Assembly: GCA_947504195.1 (NCBI GenBank)
Contig: CANNGN010000004.1
Location: 310,001 to 374,000 of the forward strand
Origin: an uncultured Vibrio sp.
Lineage (GTDB): Bacteria; Pseudomonadota; Gammaproteobacteria; Enterobacterales; Vibrionaceae
Direction of reading: 5' to 3'
DNA: 64,000 nt
A program made the position numbers and the translations under genes. Position 1 is the stretch's first letter; every line of letters begins with the position of its first letter. Below, in pieces: positions 1-8,460 of this stretch. The notes beneath the pieces are model-generated. The model was given only the letters and a program-made list of their open reading frames with translations. It did not search any database and was not told the origin of the DNA.

Positions 1-1070
1 ACTTGATCTTTATCGATACCAAGGAAAGAGAACATCCCATTCTGACGAGTGATAAAGCTGAAGTCTTGAGTCACACCGTTCTCAACCAGTTTATCGACTA
101 ACAGCTCACGCATTCCGTTAATACGATTGCGCATTTCAGCTAATTCGAAATGCCATTGCTGTGTCAATTCGCTTGAATTCAATACCGTTTCAACAATTGC
201 TGCACCATGTGCAGGAGGCATAGAATAATTCACTCGTACAATTGCAGGTAAAATTGAACCAACAATTTCGCTCTCAATTGCAGATGCACTAATTACAGAA
301 CAAGCACCAATACGCTCACGATACAAACCAAAGTTTTTAGAACATGAACCACAGATAATCATGCGATCAACAACATCCGCCATCAGGCGTAAGCCATAAG
401 CATCTTCTTCTAACCCTGTACCGAAACCTTGATAAGCCATATCCAATACTGGAGTAAAGCCAATATCTTTTGTAAGAGCAGCAACTTGTAACCACTGTTC
501 ATTGTTTAAATCCATGCCACTTGGGTTGTGGCAGCATGCGTGAAATAATACCGCATCTTCTTTAGGAATCTGCTTCAACGCTTCAATCATGCCTTCAAAA
601 TCAAGACATTTATTTTCATAATCATAATATGGGTAGGTTTTTACCTTAAGGCCAGCTGCGGTAAATACACCAGTATGATTTGCCCAAGTCGGGTTACTTA
701 CCCAAATCGTCGCGCCCGGTTGACAGCTATTGATGAACTCACCCGCAGTGCGAAGTGCACCAGTTCCACCTGGAGTAGAAAGAGTACGAATACGATTTTC
801 ATTAATAACGCGATGTTCACCTAACATTAACTCGGTGATTTTCTCATTAAACAATCCAGAGCCCATCGAGTTGATATATTTTTTGGTACTTTCGTTATCA
901 ACGCGGAACTGTTCCGCCTCTTTAACACAAGTTAAAACAGGTGTATTACCCGCTTCATCTTTATAGATTCCGGCACCTAAATCGATTTTTTTCGGATTAG
1001 TGTCGGTGGCAAATTTAACGGAAAGTCCTAAAATTGGGTCAGCGGGACGGGGCTTTAATTGTGAAAACAT
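1..1070 (-). CDS. Aromatic amino acid aminotransferase (partial, 3' end outside window)
   Basis: Class I PLP-dependent aminotransferase of the AspC/TyrB type, which moves amino groups between aspartate or aromatic amino acids and 2-oxoglutarate in the cytoplasm. Translating the minus strand from the ATG at 1068-1070 gives MFSQLKPRPADPILGL, then GGTGALRTAGEF, CHNPSGMDL and the PLP-lysine motif SCSKNFGLYRERIGA. These are the family landmarks in the right order. About 356 of roughly 396 residues are present; the C-terminus lies left of position 1. The aspC versus tyrB assignment is not decided by what is visible, so no symbol is given. Confidence 0.93.
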   Translation of the reverse strand, partial: MFSQLKPRPADPILGLSVKFATDTNPKKIDLGAGIYKDEAGNTPVLTCVKEAEQFRVDNESTKKYINSMGSGLFNEKITELMLGEHRVINENRIRTLSTPGGTGALRTAGEFINSCQPGATIWVSNPTWANHTGVFTAAGLKVKTYPYYDYENKCLDFEGMIEALKQIPKEDAVLFHACCHNPSGMDLNNEQWLQVAALTKDIGFTPVLDMAYQGFGTGLEEDAYGLRLMADVVDRMIICGSCSKNFGLYRERIGACSVISASAIESEIVGSILPAIVRVNYSMPPAHGAAIVETVLNSSELTQQWHFELAEMRNRINGMRELLVDKLVENGVTQDFSFITRQNGMFSFLGIDKDQ

Positions 1071-1415
1071 AACGATTGATAACCTTTTACGTAGTAACGA
1101 AACAGAATGAACAGTACCAAACTAGACATAGAACATAGCAATACTACTCAATGCCTACTTTTATAACGATAGAATATACATGAATTAACGAATTAATGCC
1201 GTGATATCAACATTATTTCCACTATTTTCAATCTAACAAAAACAACAAACGGCGAGCATTCGTCTTCCTTGCTATTTCAATTTTTACTCAGCTCAGAAAG
1301 CACCGTCTCACTTTTTAGACTAGGGTTAATTAACGTTTTTCAACATAGAGCATTCCATAGCTCTCAATTATAATTTCTATTCTTAAGTCTAAGATTATTG
1401 CCTGAGATAGCTGGA
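1071..1415. other. Intergenic region, 345 bases, promoter region of the aminotransferase
   Basis: The stretch is AT-rich and divergent between the aminotransferase (minus) and a small plus-strand ORF, so it should hold promoters for both. I see no convincing palindrome, riboswitch or RNA gene in it. Confidence 0.4.
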
Positions 1416-1598
1416 ATGAATAGAAAGATCGCATTGCCTTATATCACTGATACTGTTCTCGTTGAAGGTGTGTATCATGCTGAACGTCGTTTTCGCACAG
1501 AACGAAGAACTAAAAAATCGTCTCGTGTTCTTTATGAACGTCGCTCAAAAGCCGATCCTCGTTTAAAAAACGTTCGTTCTATTAGCCATTACGTTTAA
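1416..1598 (+). CDS. Small basic hypothetical protein (60 aa)
   Basis: Starts MNRKIALPYITDTVLVEG and continues into an arginine-rich stretch with repeated ERR motifs (RRFRTERRTKK, YERRSKADPR). It is strongly basic, with no membrane segment or signal peptide, which would fit nucleic-acid or ribosome contact, but no family was recognised. An in-frame TTG at 1398 is a possible earlier start. I prefer the ATG at 1416, although only a weak GAGA lies upstream. It is convergent with the VOC gene, 8 bases away. Confidence 0.5.
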   Translation: MNRKIALPYITDTVLVEGVYHAERRFRTERRTKKSSRVLYERRSKADPRLKNVRSISHYV

Positions 1599-1606
1599 TA
1601 GCGGTA

Positions 1607-1975
1607 TTAGTCTGCCCGTTCTTGAGATTCCGACCATACAGCAAATTCATTGCCACTTGGCTCATTAAAATGGAAACGACAACCTCCCGGAAACTCAAAA
1701 ATAGGGCGAGTTATCTTCCCTCCATGTTCGATAATCTTACTCAATGTCATCTCGATATTTGAGCTGTAAAAAACAAGCAGCGCACCACCAACATACGTTT
1801 GATTGCAAACTTCCGCCTTAAAAAAACCGCCATCTAATCCTTGATTTGAAAATGCTGTGTATTCTGGACCGTAGTCCACAAACTCCCAACTAAATACGGA
1901 CGAAAAGAACCGTTTCGTCGCTTCAATATCACGAGCAGGAAATTCAACATAATTCAATTTTTCATGCTGATTCAT
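1607..1975 (-). CDS. VOC family protein (glyoxalase/bleomycin-resistance fold)
   Basis: A 122-residue protein with the signature of the vicinal oxygen chelate fold: an opening beta strand followed by FPARDIEATKRFFSSVF, a central GGALLVFYSSNIEMTL segment, and a closing FHFNEPSGNEFAVWSE strand. Members are metal-dependent lyases, dioxygenases or binding proteins; substrate cannot be told. It lies 74 bases upstream of the SDR gene's stop, with that gene reading the same way and ahead of it, so the two may share a transcript. Confidence 0.8.
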   Translation of the reverse strand: MNQHEKLNYVEFPARDIEATKRFFSSVFSWEFVDYGPEYTAFSNQGLDGGFFKAEVCNQTYVGGALLVFYSSNIEMTLSKIIEHGGKITRPIFEFPGGCRFHFNEPSGNEFAVWSESQERAD

Positions 1976-2049
1976 TTTACTCTCCTTTCCGAATAATCAG
2001 AGTTTTTTACTCTCATAATGAACAAGAAAACCATCAAGTCTTCAAAATT

Positions 2050-2760
2050 TTACTCCACAGAATAACGAGTGTGGTTCACCATACCAGCAGCTATTTTTTT
2101 TATCAGGTCAGATGCAACTGACTCTGGCGTGCGAAGCTTTCCACTCTCCTTGAAATCAATAAATCGCTCTTTATCAGGAAAGTGTGATACATCAGAATCA
2201 CGAATCGTAGCCTGCATATTCGTATCCATCACATTCGGATCGTAGTTCACCGCAATAAAAGGAAATTCTTTAGACTCTTCCTCAACGGCCGCGGCATTGA
2301 TAAAGTTATCGCACGCTGCTTTTGATGCACAATACAGAGACCACCCAGCATAGCCTTTACGCGCGGCACCAGATGACAGATTGATGATGGTTTTACGTCC
2401 TGAATAATTCCGAAAAACAGCCATAAACACAGAAATGAGAGTCAGGGAGGAAATTTGATTAACGGTAATATTACTTCTGATATCACTCGATTTTAGATTT
2501 CCAATCGAGGTTATAGGGTTTAAGTCACCGGCATTGTTGATGTACACAATTTCATCCCACGACCGAGCCGCCAGTTCCAAAAATAAAGTGTGACTTAATG
2601 CATCAACGGATTCAACATTCGCCAGATTGCAATAAACATTATGCTCAGTTGTACCAGAACGAGATAATTCAATAACCTCCCACCCAAAGCTCTCTGCATA
2701 TTGTCCAACAAGTGCCTTTCCTAACCCTCGAGAGCCGCCCGTAATTATTGCTAATTTCAT
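2050..2760 (-). CDS. SDR family NAD(P)-dependent oxidoreductase
   Basis: Short-chain dehydrogenase of 236 residues. The N-terminus MKLAIITGGSRGLGKAL is the Rossmann glycine-rich nucleotide-binding motif, NNAG follows at about residue 76, and the catalytic tyrosine and lysine are in YCASKAA near residue 145. The length and the YDPNVMDTNMQ segment resemble the sepiapterin-reductase/benzil-reductase branch, but this is a weak resemblance. Substrate unknown. It is divergent from the nickel-SOD operon. Confidence 0.85.
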   Translation of the reverse strand: MKLAIITGGSRGLGKALVGQYAESFGWEVIELSRSGTTEHNVYCNLANVESVDALSHTLFLELAARSWDEIVYINNAGDLNPITSIGNLKSSDIRSNITVNQISSLTLISVFMAVFRNYSGRKTIINLSSGAARKGYAGWSLYCASKAACDNFINAAAVEEESKEFPFIAVNYDPNVMDTNMQATIRDSDVSHFPDKERFIDFKESGKLRTPESVASDLIKKIAAGMVNHTRYSVE

Positions 2761-3009
2761 TACTTATCTCCAAGACATACCAACCCAGTTGAGTCCTAGC
2801 ATTCACACACTATGAAATACACGATTTAACGTGAACTCAAAACAGGGCAAACCTATTGATAAAGGTAACATTTCTCTTGTGGCTTTTACGAGATCATTCT
2901 CCTGATTTTTCTCCTTCACATTTTAAATATGTTATCCCTAATCGGTTATTTGGTGCGTCATACGAAGCTTATGCTTAAGAAAGTACTTTACAACCCCCGC
3001 AACAATAAC

Positions 3010-3028
3010 GATAATCATTCTCATTATT
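3010..3028. promoter_or_regulatory. Fur box upstream of the nickel-SOD operon
   Basis: GATAATCATTCTCATTATT matches the 19-base Fur consensus at 15 of 19 positions by eye. It sits 30 bases before the start codon of the first operon gene, where a bound repressor would block transcription. It predicts that the operon is expressed when iron is scarce, the condition in which replacing iron SOD with nickel SOD makes sense. Seen: the site. Inferred: regulation. Confidence 0.7.
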
Positions 3029-3057
3029 ATTTACATTAATGATTAGCAGGGATCATT

Positions 3058-3492
3058 ATGGAGACATGGCAGGCCTTGATGGTAGAAGGTAACCGTCTAT
3101 TTGATCATCAAAAATGGACAAGAGCATTAAGTCACTATCAGAGAGCAATTGCTCTTCTAGAGAAGTCTTCTCGTAGTGAAATGGTAAATATTCAGCAGTT
3201 AATTCAAGGATGGGTATGTGGCTATCACAACATAGCGGCAACTTACGAACGCCAAGAGTTAACTGAACTTACCCGAGATGCTCTAATGATTCCGTTTCGC
3301 CGTATGTTAACACTTTCAAATGATCCAAGTGCCTCACAAGAAGTGAAATTTGCTGCAAGTTCTGCTTTAAAAATCACCTTACCGCCCTTGCTAGAATTCG
3401 CAAACAATCATCCTGAAGAATCGAAATTTATAAATGACGTTATAAAACAGGTAATCACATACGAGAACGTCGGTGTTCGAACACTACATTAA
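3058..3492 (+). CDS. TPR-like helical protein at the head of the nickel-SOD operon
   Basis: A 144-residue, apparently all-helical soluble protein. Residues 4-35 (LMVEGNRLFDHQKWTRALSH and the following YQRAIALLEK) fit one tetratricopeptide repeat, and a second helix pair, GYHNIAATYERQELT, follows near residue 55. There is no signal peptide. A good ribosome-binding site (AGGGA, 5 bases before ATG) supports the start. It is 13 bases upstream of the HAGHDH protein, so it is probably co-transcribed with sodN. A scaffold or maturation helper for SodN is an inference from position only. Confidence 0.8.
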   Translation: METWQALMVEGNRLFDHQKWTRALSHYQRAIALLEKSSRSEMVNIQQLIQGWVCGYHNIAATYERQELTELTRDALMIPFRRMLTLSNDPSASQEVKFAASSALKITLPPLLEFANNHPEESKFINDVIKQVITYENVGVRTLH

Positions 3493-3505
3493 TTAGGGGT
3501 ATCCA

Positions 3506-3724
3506 ATGCTTAGAAACATAAAAAACACCTGCATATTCGCTGTACTGTACGCTGCATCATCTAGCGCTTTTGCTCATGCTGGTCACGATCACAGCTCAAA
3601 TACATCCTTTTTGATCCATGCTCTATGGATTGCACCAACTGTTTTTGCAAGTTACATAGCGTTTCTTGCGTTCAAAAACAGAAATCGTAAATCACCAACA
3701 AAGGGGCATAAAAATGTTGCATAG
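3506..3724 (+). CDS. Small secreted/membrane protein with HAGHDH N-terminus, probable nickel handling
   Basis: A 72-residue protein with a signal peptide ending SSAFA, so the mature chain would begin HAGHDHSSNTS. This His-rich start recalls the mature N-terminus of HupE/UreJ nickel permeases. One membrane helix (roughly residues 36-56, LIHALWIAPTVFASYIAFLA) and a basic tail (KNRNRKSPTKGHK) follow, far too short for a permease. Its 3' end overlaps the sodN start by 11 bases, which implies translational coupling. Capture or delivery of nickel for SodN is an inference from the motif and context. Confidence 0.75.
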   Translation: MLRNIKNTCIFAVLYAASSSAFAHAGHDHSSNTSFLIHALWIAPTVFASYIAFLAFKNRNRKSPTKGHKNVA

Positions 3725-4223
3725 TATTATTCAGTATTTAGACCATAAGAAACCACTCACTACGGTTTCTGCACATTGTGATATTCCGTGCAAAATTTAT
3801 GATCCTAGCGCCGCACAAATCGCAGCCCTGACGATAATCCGTATGGTCGACCTCATTGGTGAAATCGAAGCAACTCATAAAACGTTAGATGTACCAACAT
3901 TGGCGGAATACCAACGTCTTATTGCTCAAAAAGAAGAACATGGAATTAAGGTAAAGCAAGAAATCATCACTATTTGGGGTGACTATATTAAAGCACCGCA
4001 ACTAGAAGCCTTCCCTGAACTGCATGAGTTGACTCACTCGATTATGTTGCTAAGTTCAAAAGCCAAACAAACCATTAATAAAGATGTGAGTCTTGAGCTT
4101 CTGGATAAAGTGAACCGCTTTGCAGAAATCTTTTGGGAAACTAAAGGCGTGAAGACCTTTAGCGCAACGTGCCCTTACCCACCTCAACAAGTGGTGGTTT
4201 ATCCTGACTTAAAGGAAGCTTAA
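3714..4223 (+). CDS. sodN: Nickel superoxide dismutase precursor
   Basis: Converts superoxide to hydrogen peroxide and oxygen using a nickel ion held by the N-terminal hook of the mature protein. The hook HCDIPCKIYDP is exact for the family: His1, Cys2, Cys6 and Tyr9 of the mature enzyme are residues 21, 22, 26 and 29 here, behind a 20-residue leader ending VSA that must be clipped off. The start is the ATG at 3714, preceded by AAAGGGG; a longer reading from TTG at 3666 lies inside the previous gene. The precursor is 169 residues, with a helical body. SodX follows 3 bases downstream. Confidence 0.95.
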   Translation: MLHSIIQYLDHKKPLTTVSAHCDIPCKIYDPSAAQIAALTIIRMVDLIGEIEATHKTLDVPTLAEYQRLIAQKEEHGIKVKQEIITIWGDYIKAPQLEAFPELHELTHSIMLLSSKAKQTINKDVSLELLDKVNRFAEIFWETKGVKTFSATCPYPPQQVVVYPDLKEA

Positions 4224-4226
4224 CCT

Positions 4227-4523
4227 TTGTTGAGCGTTAATAGAGTTGCCGGGCTGAGTATGTCTCCACGTATTCCAGACGGCAGCTACCTTATTTTTCA
4301 CCACTTTATTTACCGTTCTCTCATAACTATTGGCAAAGTCGTTAAAGTTGACCATCCTCGTTATGGATTGATTGTCAAAAAAGTCATCAATATCGATCCA
4401 CAGGGCAACTATTGGCTTGAAGGTTTGAATGGGCATAGTGTGAGTAGCCTCGAAATTGGAGCCATCAAACTTGAAATGATTGTGGGTATTTCCGTTTACA
4501 ACATTAAAAGTAAGTCTTGTTAA
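4227..4523 (+). CDS. sodX: Nickel-SOD maturation protease, S26 signal-peptidase family
   Basis: A 98-residue serine protease of the S24/S26 fold expected to remove the SodN leader and expose His1. GLSMSPRIPDGSYL holds the nucleophilic serine (SM motif), and VVKVDHPRYGLIVKKVI fits the lysine-base region. There is no clear membrane anchor, in keeping with cytoplasmic SodX proteins. The start is a TTG at 4227, favoured because AAGGAAG lies about 9 bases before it and no ATG precedes the serine motif. It is the last gene of the operon. Confidence 0.88.
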   Translation: MLSVNRVAGLSMSPRIPDGSYLIFHHFIYRSLITIGKVVKVDHPRYGLIVKKVINIDPQGNYWLEGLNGHSVSSLEIGAIKLEMIVGISVYNIKSKSC

Positions 4524-4577
4524 TCACCACTCTCATCGCTTTTCATTTCACCTCACTTATCTGTCACATGATCAGAT

Positions 4578-5117
4578 TTAAAATGACGAACCGGGTTCAT
4601 TTAGGAATGCAATTTCAGCCTCAGATGAAATTCGACCTAGTATTTCATTTCGATGAGGATAGCGACCAAATCGTTCGATGATTTCTTTATGCTTAATTTC
4701 GAACTCAAGATTCGATGGAATACCATTGTTTTCAAAAAGCTTAACGGCAACGTTATGAATCGCCAATGACTCACTATGCATGTAAGGCATATATAAAAAG
4801 CTTCGTTCGATTGGACTCAGCTCCAAGTGTGCATTCACAGCGATAGCCTCCTGCGATAAGACTAATGCCATCGGGTCGGAAGAAAACGATCGAGGGGTAT
4901 CTCTAAACATATTCCGAGAAAATTGGTCCAAAATGATCACTTCGGCTAAGCGACCATATACCTGTTTTCTCCACTCAAACAATTCACCTCGACATGCTGA
5001 TTCGTATGTGTCGAGAAATCGATGTTGGATCAAGTTATCGAATTCTTCATCTTTCACCCACCACTTAGCAGGCTCGGTTTCTTCAAACCAAAAAGATAGA
5101 ATGTCTTCATATTTCAT
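4578..5117 (-). CDS. DUF924 family protein
   Basis: A 179-residue all-helical protein with the DUF924 landmarks: ILSFWFEETEPAKWW at the N-terminus, VIILDQFSRNMFRDTPRSF in the middle and RFGRYPHRNEILGR near the end. The family has a TPR-like fold and no settled biochemical role. It is convergent with sodX, so it is not part of that operon, and lies downstream of a LysR gene on the same strand. Confidence 0.9.
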   Translation of the reverse strand: MKYEDILSFWFEETEPAKWWVKDEEFDNLIQHRFLDTYESACRGELFEWRKQVYGRLAEVIILDQFSRNMFRDTPRSFSSDPMALVLSQEAIAVNAHLELSPIERSFLYMPYMHSESLAIHNVAVKLFENNGIPSNLEFEIKHKEIIERFGRYPHRNEILGRISSEAEIAFLNEPGSSF

Positions 5118-5160
5118 AACACTCTCCTTGTTAATGTCGAGGCTGAAGATGTAATGTAAT

Positions 5161-6069
5161 TTATTCTACATGGTCAGGCTCTCGATTGCGTTTATCAAAC
5201 TCTTCTTTAGCAAAACTTATAAAGCTTCTTACTTTAGGTGCCATGTTTTTATGGCGATAATAAAGCAGAGAGATCTGGCGTGTGCCGAGCTGCCATGACG
5301 GTAGAACTTGAATTAAGTTCCCTTCGGAAATATCCCTCTCAAGCAAAATCGCGGGTTGAATAATGATCCCTAAACCTGATTTAGCCGCGTTAACAAGCGC
5401 CTGTCCACTATTAACTGTCAGTCCACATTTAGGAATAACATCGACGGTAATATCGTTACTATATAGGCGTAATGAACTTCTCACCGCTTGAGCAAAACGA
5501 ACCACTTCGTATTCAGTCAGTTCACTAGGATGCTTCGGCACACCATGCTTGGCTAAATAGCCAGGAGATGCGCATGCAATCATTGTGTAAGGCATCAGAG
5601 TACGCTGAACAACACGGCTATCTGGTATCGTTCCAATTCTAAATGAGACATCGATACTTCCTTCAACCATGTCCACATTTTCGTCAGTTAAAATGACATC
5701 CAAGTTAACCAAAGGGAAATCTTTTCTATACTTAGCTAGTGCTGGCATTAGTAGAACTGACCCAAAGGTTACGGGAGCGGTAATACGTAGTAAACCCTGA
5801 GGTGCAGTCAATTGCGCTTCAGCTTCCGAGTCAGCAATAGCCACCCGCTCTAGAATGTCTTTGCACTGCTCAAAATACGTTTCACCATAAGGGGTTAAGC
5901 TTTGTCGCCGAGTCGTTCTATTTAACAATCGACTTCCAAGTCGAGTCTCTAGTGCAGCAACATGTTGACCAACCATCGCTGGCGTCATCGTTAATAATGA
6001 AGCAGCTGCACTCATAGAACCAGATTGAACCGTTGTAACAAAGGCTTTCATCGATTTAAACAAATCCAT
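5161..6069 (-). CDS. LysR family transcriptional regulator
   Basis: A 302-residue regulator. Residues 1-60 (MDLFKSMKAFVTTVQSGSMS, then the MVGQHVAALETRLGSRLLNRTTRR recognition region) form the winged helix-turn-helix, and residues about 90-290 the periplasmic-binding-protein-like effector domain. It reads away from the SDR gene at 6174 with a 104-base gap, the usual layout in which a LysR protein controls its divergent neighbour. The inducer is unknown. Confidence 0.93.
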   Translation of the reverse strand: MDLFKSMKAFVTTVQSGSMSAAASLLTMTPAMVGQHVAALETRLGSRLLNRTTRRQSLTPYGETYFEQCKDILERVAIADSEAEAQLTAPQGLLRITAPVTFGSVLLMPALAKYRKDFPLVNLDVILTDENVDMVEGSIDVSFRIGTIPDSRVVQRTLMPYTMIACASPGYLAKHGVPKHPSELTEYEVVRFAQAVRSSLRLYSNDITVDVIPKCGLTVNSGQALVNAAKSGLGIIIQPAILLERDISEGNLIQVLPSWQLGTRQISLLYYRHKNMAPKVRSFISFAKEEFDKRNREPDHVE

Positions 6070-6173
6070 TTGATAGCATCACTTTAAAGTTCATAAAATA
6101 TAAGAGCGATTATAAATAATAAATTATGAATTATCATGAATTTCTTACGTAACATAACCACAAAGAGAGCATT

Positions 6174-6935
6174 ATGATTAATTCACGACTCAGAAATAAA
6201 ACCATTCTAATTACGGGAGCAGGAACTGGTATGGGACGAGCTACAGCCATACGTTTAGCACAAGAAGGGGCTCAGCTTGTACTCATGGGGCGAAGAGCGA
6301 TTCCACTCCAAGAACTAGTATCTGAAATTGAATCTTTCGATGGCAAAGCAATGGCATTACCATGTGATATAGCGCAACAAGAATCATTGTCGGTTGCGAT
6401 TGAGAAGGTAATTGACACATTTGGTCAACTCGATGGATTGTTCGCAAATGCAGGAGTTTTGGGTGAGTTCACAGCGTTGGCTGACACAGAGTTAAACCAA
6501 TTAGATGACGTAATCAGCATCAATCTTCGAGGCACTTTTTCTACCATAAAGTCATGCCTACCTTTCTTGGAATCTGGGTCAATTGTAATAAACGCGTCAT
6601 GGACAGCCAATGCCGTCATGCCAGGTGCAGGGGCTTATGCCGCGACAAAAGGAGCGCTTTTAAGCATGATGAAGACTCTGGCCATCGAACAAGGACAACG
6701 TGGCATAAGAGTCAATGCGATAAGTCCAGGAATTATCTTAACACCCATGGCAGAAAAAGTATTGGATGCCGAGTTATCACTCAAGCTTTCCAATCAAGCC
6801 GCCCTGAAGCGTAATGGGACACCGAATGATATATCTGGAACCGTCGCATGGTTACTCTCTGATGATGCTACCTTTGTGACAGGCCAAGAAGTGCTCATTG
6901 ATGGTGGATACACCCTTGGCGGCATTCGGCTTTAA
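6174..6935 (+). CDS. SDR family oxidoreductase
   Basis: Classical short-chain dehydrogenase/reductase of 253 residues. TGAGTGMGRATAIRL (residues 14-28) binds the dinucleotide, NAG lies near residue 92, catalytic YAATK follows near residue 155, and SPGIILTPM and the C-terminal DGGYTLGG are typical. The FabG-like architecture does not reveal the substrate. It is divergently paired with the LysR gene, which probably controls it. Confidence 0.92.
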   Translation: MINSRLRNKTILITGAGTGMGRATAIRLAQEGAQLVLMGRRAIPLQELVSEIESFDGKAMALPCDIAQQESLSVAIEKVIDTFGQLDGLFANAGVLGEFTALADTELNQLDDVISINLRGTFSTIKSCLPFLESGSIVINASWTANAVMPGAGAYAATKGALLSMMKTLAIEQGQRGIRVNAISPGIILTPMAEKVLDAELSLKLSNQAALKRNGTPNDISGTVAWLLSDDATFVTGQEVLIDGGYTLGGIRL

Positions 6936-7373
6936 TTGCGTAATTAACAATACCTACAACATGAATTTTGTTAACTGAAAAGTTATCGAGGAACTATTTC
7001 AAATAGAAAATAACAGCGATGAAGTTCATGCTGTTTATTTATATTCTAAATTTTTCATAATATTGAGAAAATAATATTAACCTAACAAAACATGGTTTTT
7101 AGGGCGTACAGTATTACTTGTAACATATACAGGTAATTCCTAGAAACCATGTGGTAAGGACATTGCCTATAAATGCATGCACAGTGACAATTAGTTATAT
7201 GCTATTAATATAAAAAGGATTAAATATGAATCCCCATCGCACTTCACTGAACAAACCCTCAATCACATAAGCCGGTTTAACCGGTTTGCTCGCCGCTTAC
7301 TAGTTGCAACATTAACGCTTCGAGTCAGAAAACCCCAGCTGAACTGTTTAATTTAACGCGTTGAAAAGTCACT
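6936..7373. other. Intergenic region with inverted repeat and probable gene debris
   Basis: A 438-base AT-rich stretch. It contains the inverted repeat at 7090-7152. From 7225, a short frame starts MNPHRTSLNKPSIT and is then interrupted by stops. Continuing the same frame past the first stop gives AGLTGLLAAY, which looks like a decayed lipoprotein signal (LAAC changed to LAAY). This suggests a degraded lipoprotein gene, but I could not identify the family. Confidence 0.35.
7090..7152. repeat. Imperfect inverted repeat, 14-base arms
   Basis: ACATGGTTTTTAGG at 7090-7103 is matched by CCTAGAAACCATGT at 7139-7152, one mismatch in 14, around a 35-base AT-rich centre. It has no run of T after it, so it is not an ordinary terminator. 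It may be the edge of a small mobile element or an operator. Confidence 0.5.
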
Positions 7374-7565
7374 ATGTCTTTCGATGCTAACAACAGTCGT
7401 AAGGCGGATAAATTTGGCGCGATTGACGGTAAACTCAGTGCGACTCCGAAAGTAAATGCGGTATCACTACATTCAGGTCATCCTGACAAACAGCCCGCTT
7501 ATACTATCGTGATTGCCGAGTTCTACTCGAACAAAACCAAAGAGCAATCAGCCACGATGAACTAA
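7374..7565 (+). CDS. Short hypothetical ORF, possibly the tail of a decayed gene
   Basis: Sixty-three residues of polar sequence (MSFDANNSRKADKFGAIDGK and onward) with normal-looking codon use but no recognised family, no membrane helix and no good ribosome-binding site. It follows the broken lipoprotein-like leader at 7225, so it may be the remaining in-frame part of that gene rather than an independent gene. Confidence 0.3.
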   Translation: MSFDANNSRKADKFGAIDGKLSATPKVNAVSLHSGHPDKQPAYTIVIAEFYSNKTKEQSATMN

Positions 7566-7703
7566 CTCTGGCTTGTGAGATAAACTTAGATTCAATACTC
7601 AAATAATTAATGCCTTTAGCACGAGAAAATATTTCTCTTGTTTGCACAAAGACATTAGCTATTTTTATTTAAAATGGTACATATATCGCGACATATTATT
7701 ACT

Positions 7704-8444
7704 TTATAATTGTCCCGGCGTAATACAAGCGATACACCGGAACTCTCGTGTCATATGTGCTTGATCGCTAAACCCAAAAAGTTGAGCAACATTCGCGAGA
7801 TTCGCATCTCGATGCTGTCGTAAATAACAAATGGCCTTTTTAATTCGCAATATCCGCTGGTAATACTTAGGTGTCATACCAAGCCATTGTTTAAACAAGC
7901 GTTCTATTTGACGTTGGCTCAACACATTGATATCGTTTAGCTCGCCTAATGCTATATCTTGCTCAATGAACTCAAGTGCCTTCTCCAACGAATCGGGAAT
8001 TAGATGAACCAAATCTAAATGCTTCTCTGCCCAACAATGCAATACTTCAATCTGCTTTTCATTGTCTTTTAATGCACTCAAGCAAGCATATAACTCATAA
8101 AAGTTATACTGTTGGTCATTCTTCGCTTCCAATAAGGTTGGCTTCTCGTAACGTCGCCCAAATACCCCATAACCAATGGCTGGATAAAAACGAATTCCTG
8201 CAAGCATTGCTCCTGAATCCAATATAATGTTTTGAGCTTGCTTGTTGGTTGGAAGCGCAATGACGCCTTCTGGCAACACGTCATCACCAATAACGATGTC
8301 ACCAGAGAAATTAAACATGATGCCACTACCTGCATCGGAATACAGTGGTTTAATAACCGGATCCGGATGAGATACTGAAACCGACCATATCGCCTGTACA
8401 AAAGCTGACAGCTGCCCTTTCGGTTTAGACAGCTGTACATTCAA
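7704..8444 (-). CDS. AraC family transcriptional regulator
   Basis: A 246-residue protein. The N-terminal half (GSGIMFNFSGDIVIGDD, GAMLAGIRFYPAIGYGVFG) is a cupin-like sensing domain of the DUF6597 type. The C-terminal 90 residues carry the two helix-turn-helix motifs: LSQRQIERLFKQWLGMTPK then ANVAQLFGFSDQAHMTREF. It is 16 bases downstream of the AhpD-like gene on the same strand, so the two probably form one transcript and the regulator may control it. Confidence 0.9.
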   Translation of the reverse strand: MNVQLSKPKGQLSAFVQAIWSVSVSHPDPVIKPLYSDAGSGIMFNFSGDIVIGDDVLPEGVIALPTNKQAQNIILDSGAMLAGIRFYPAIGYGVFGRRYEKPTLLEAKNDQQYNFYELYACLSALKDNEKQIEVLHCWAEKHLDLVHLIPDSLEKALEFIEQDIALGELNDINVLSQRQIERLFKQWLGMTPKYYQRILRIKKAICYLRQHRDANLANVAQLFGFSDQAHMTREFRCIACITPGQL

Positions 8445-8460
8445 ACTGTGGGTAAATGAA

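Noticed and set aside
7090..7152. Integron attC site
   Set aside because: The inverted repeat lacks the conserved attC core ends and no cassette array or integrase is present.
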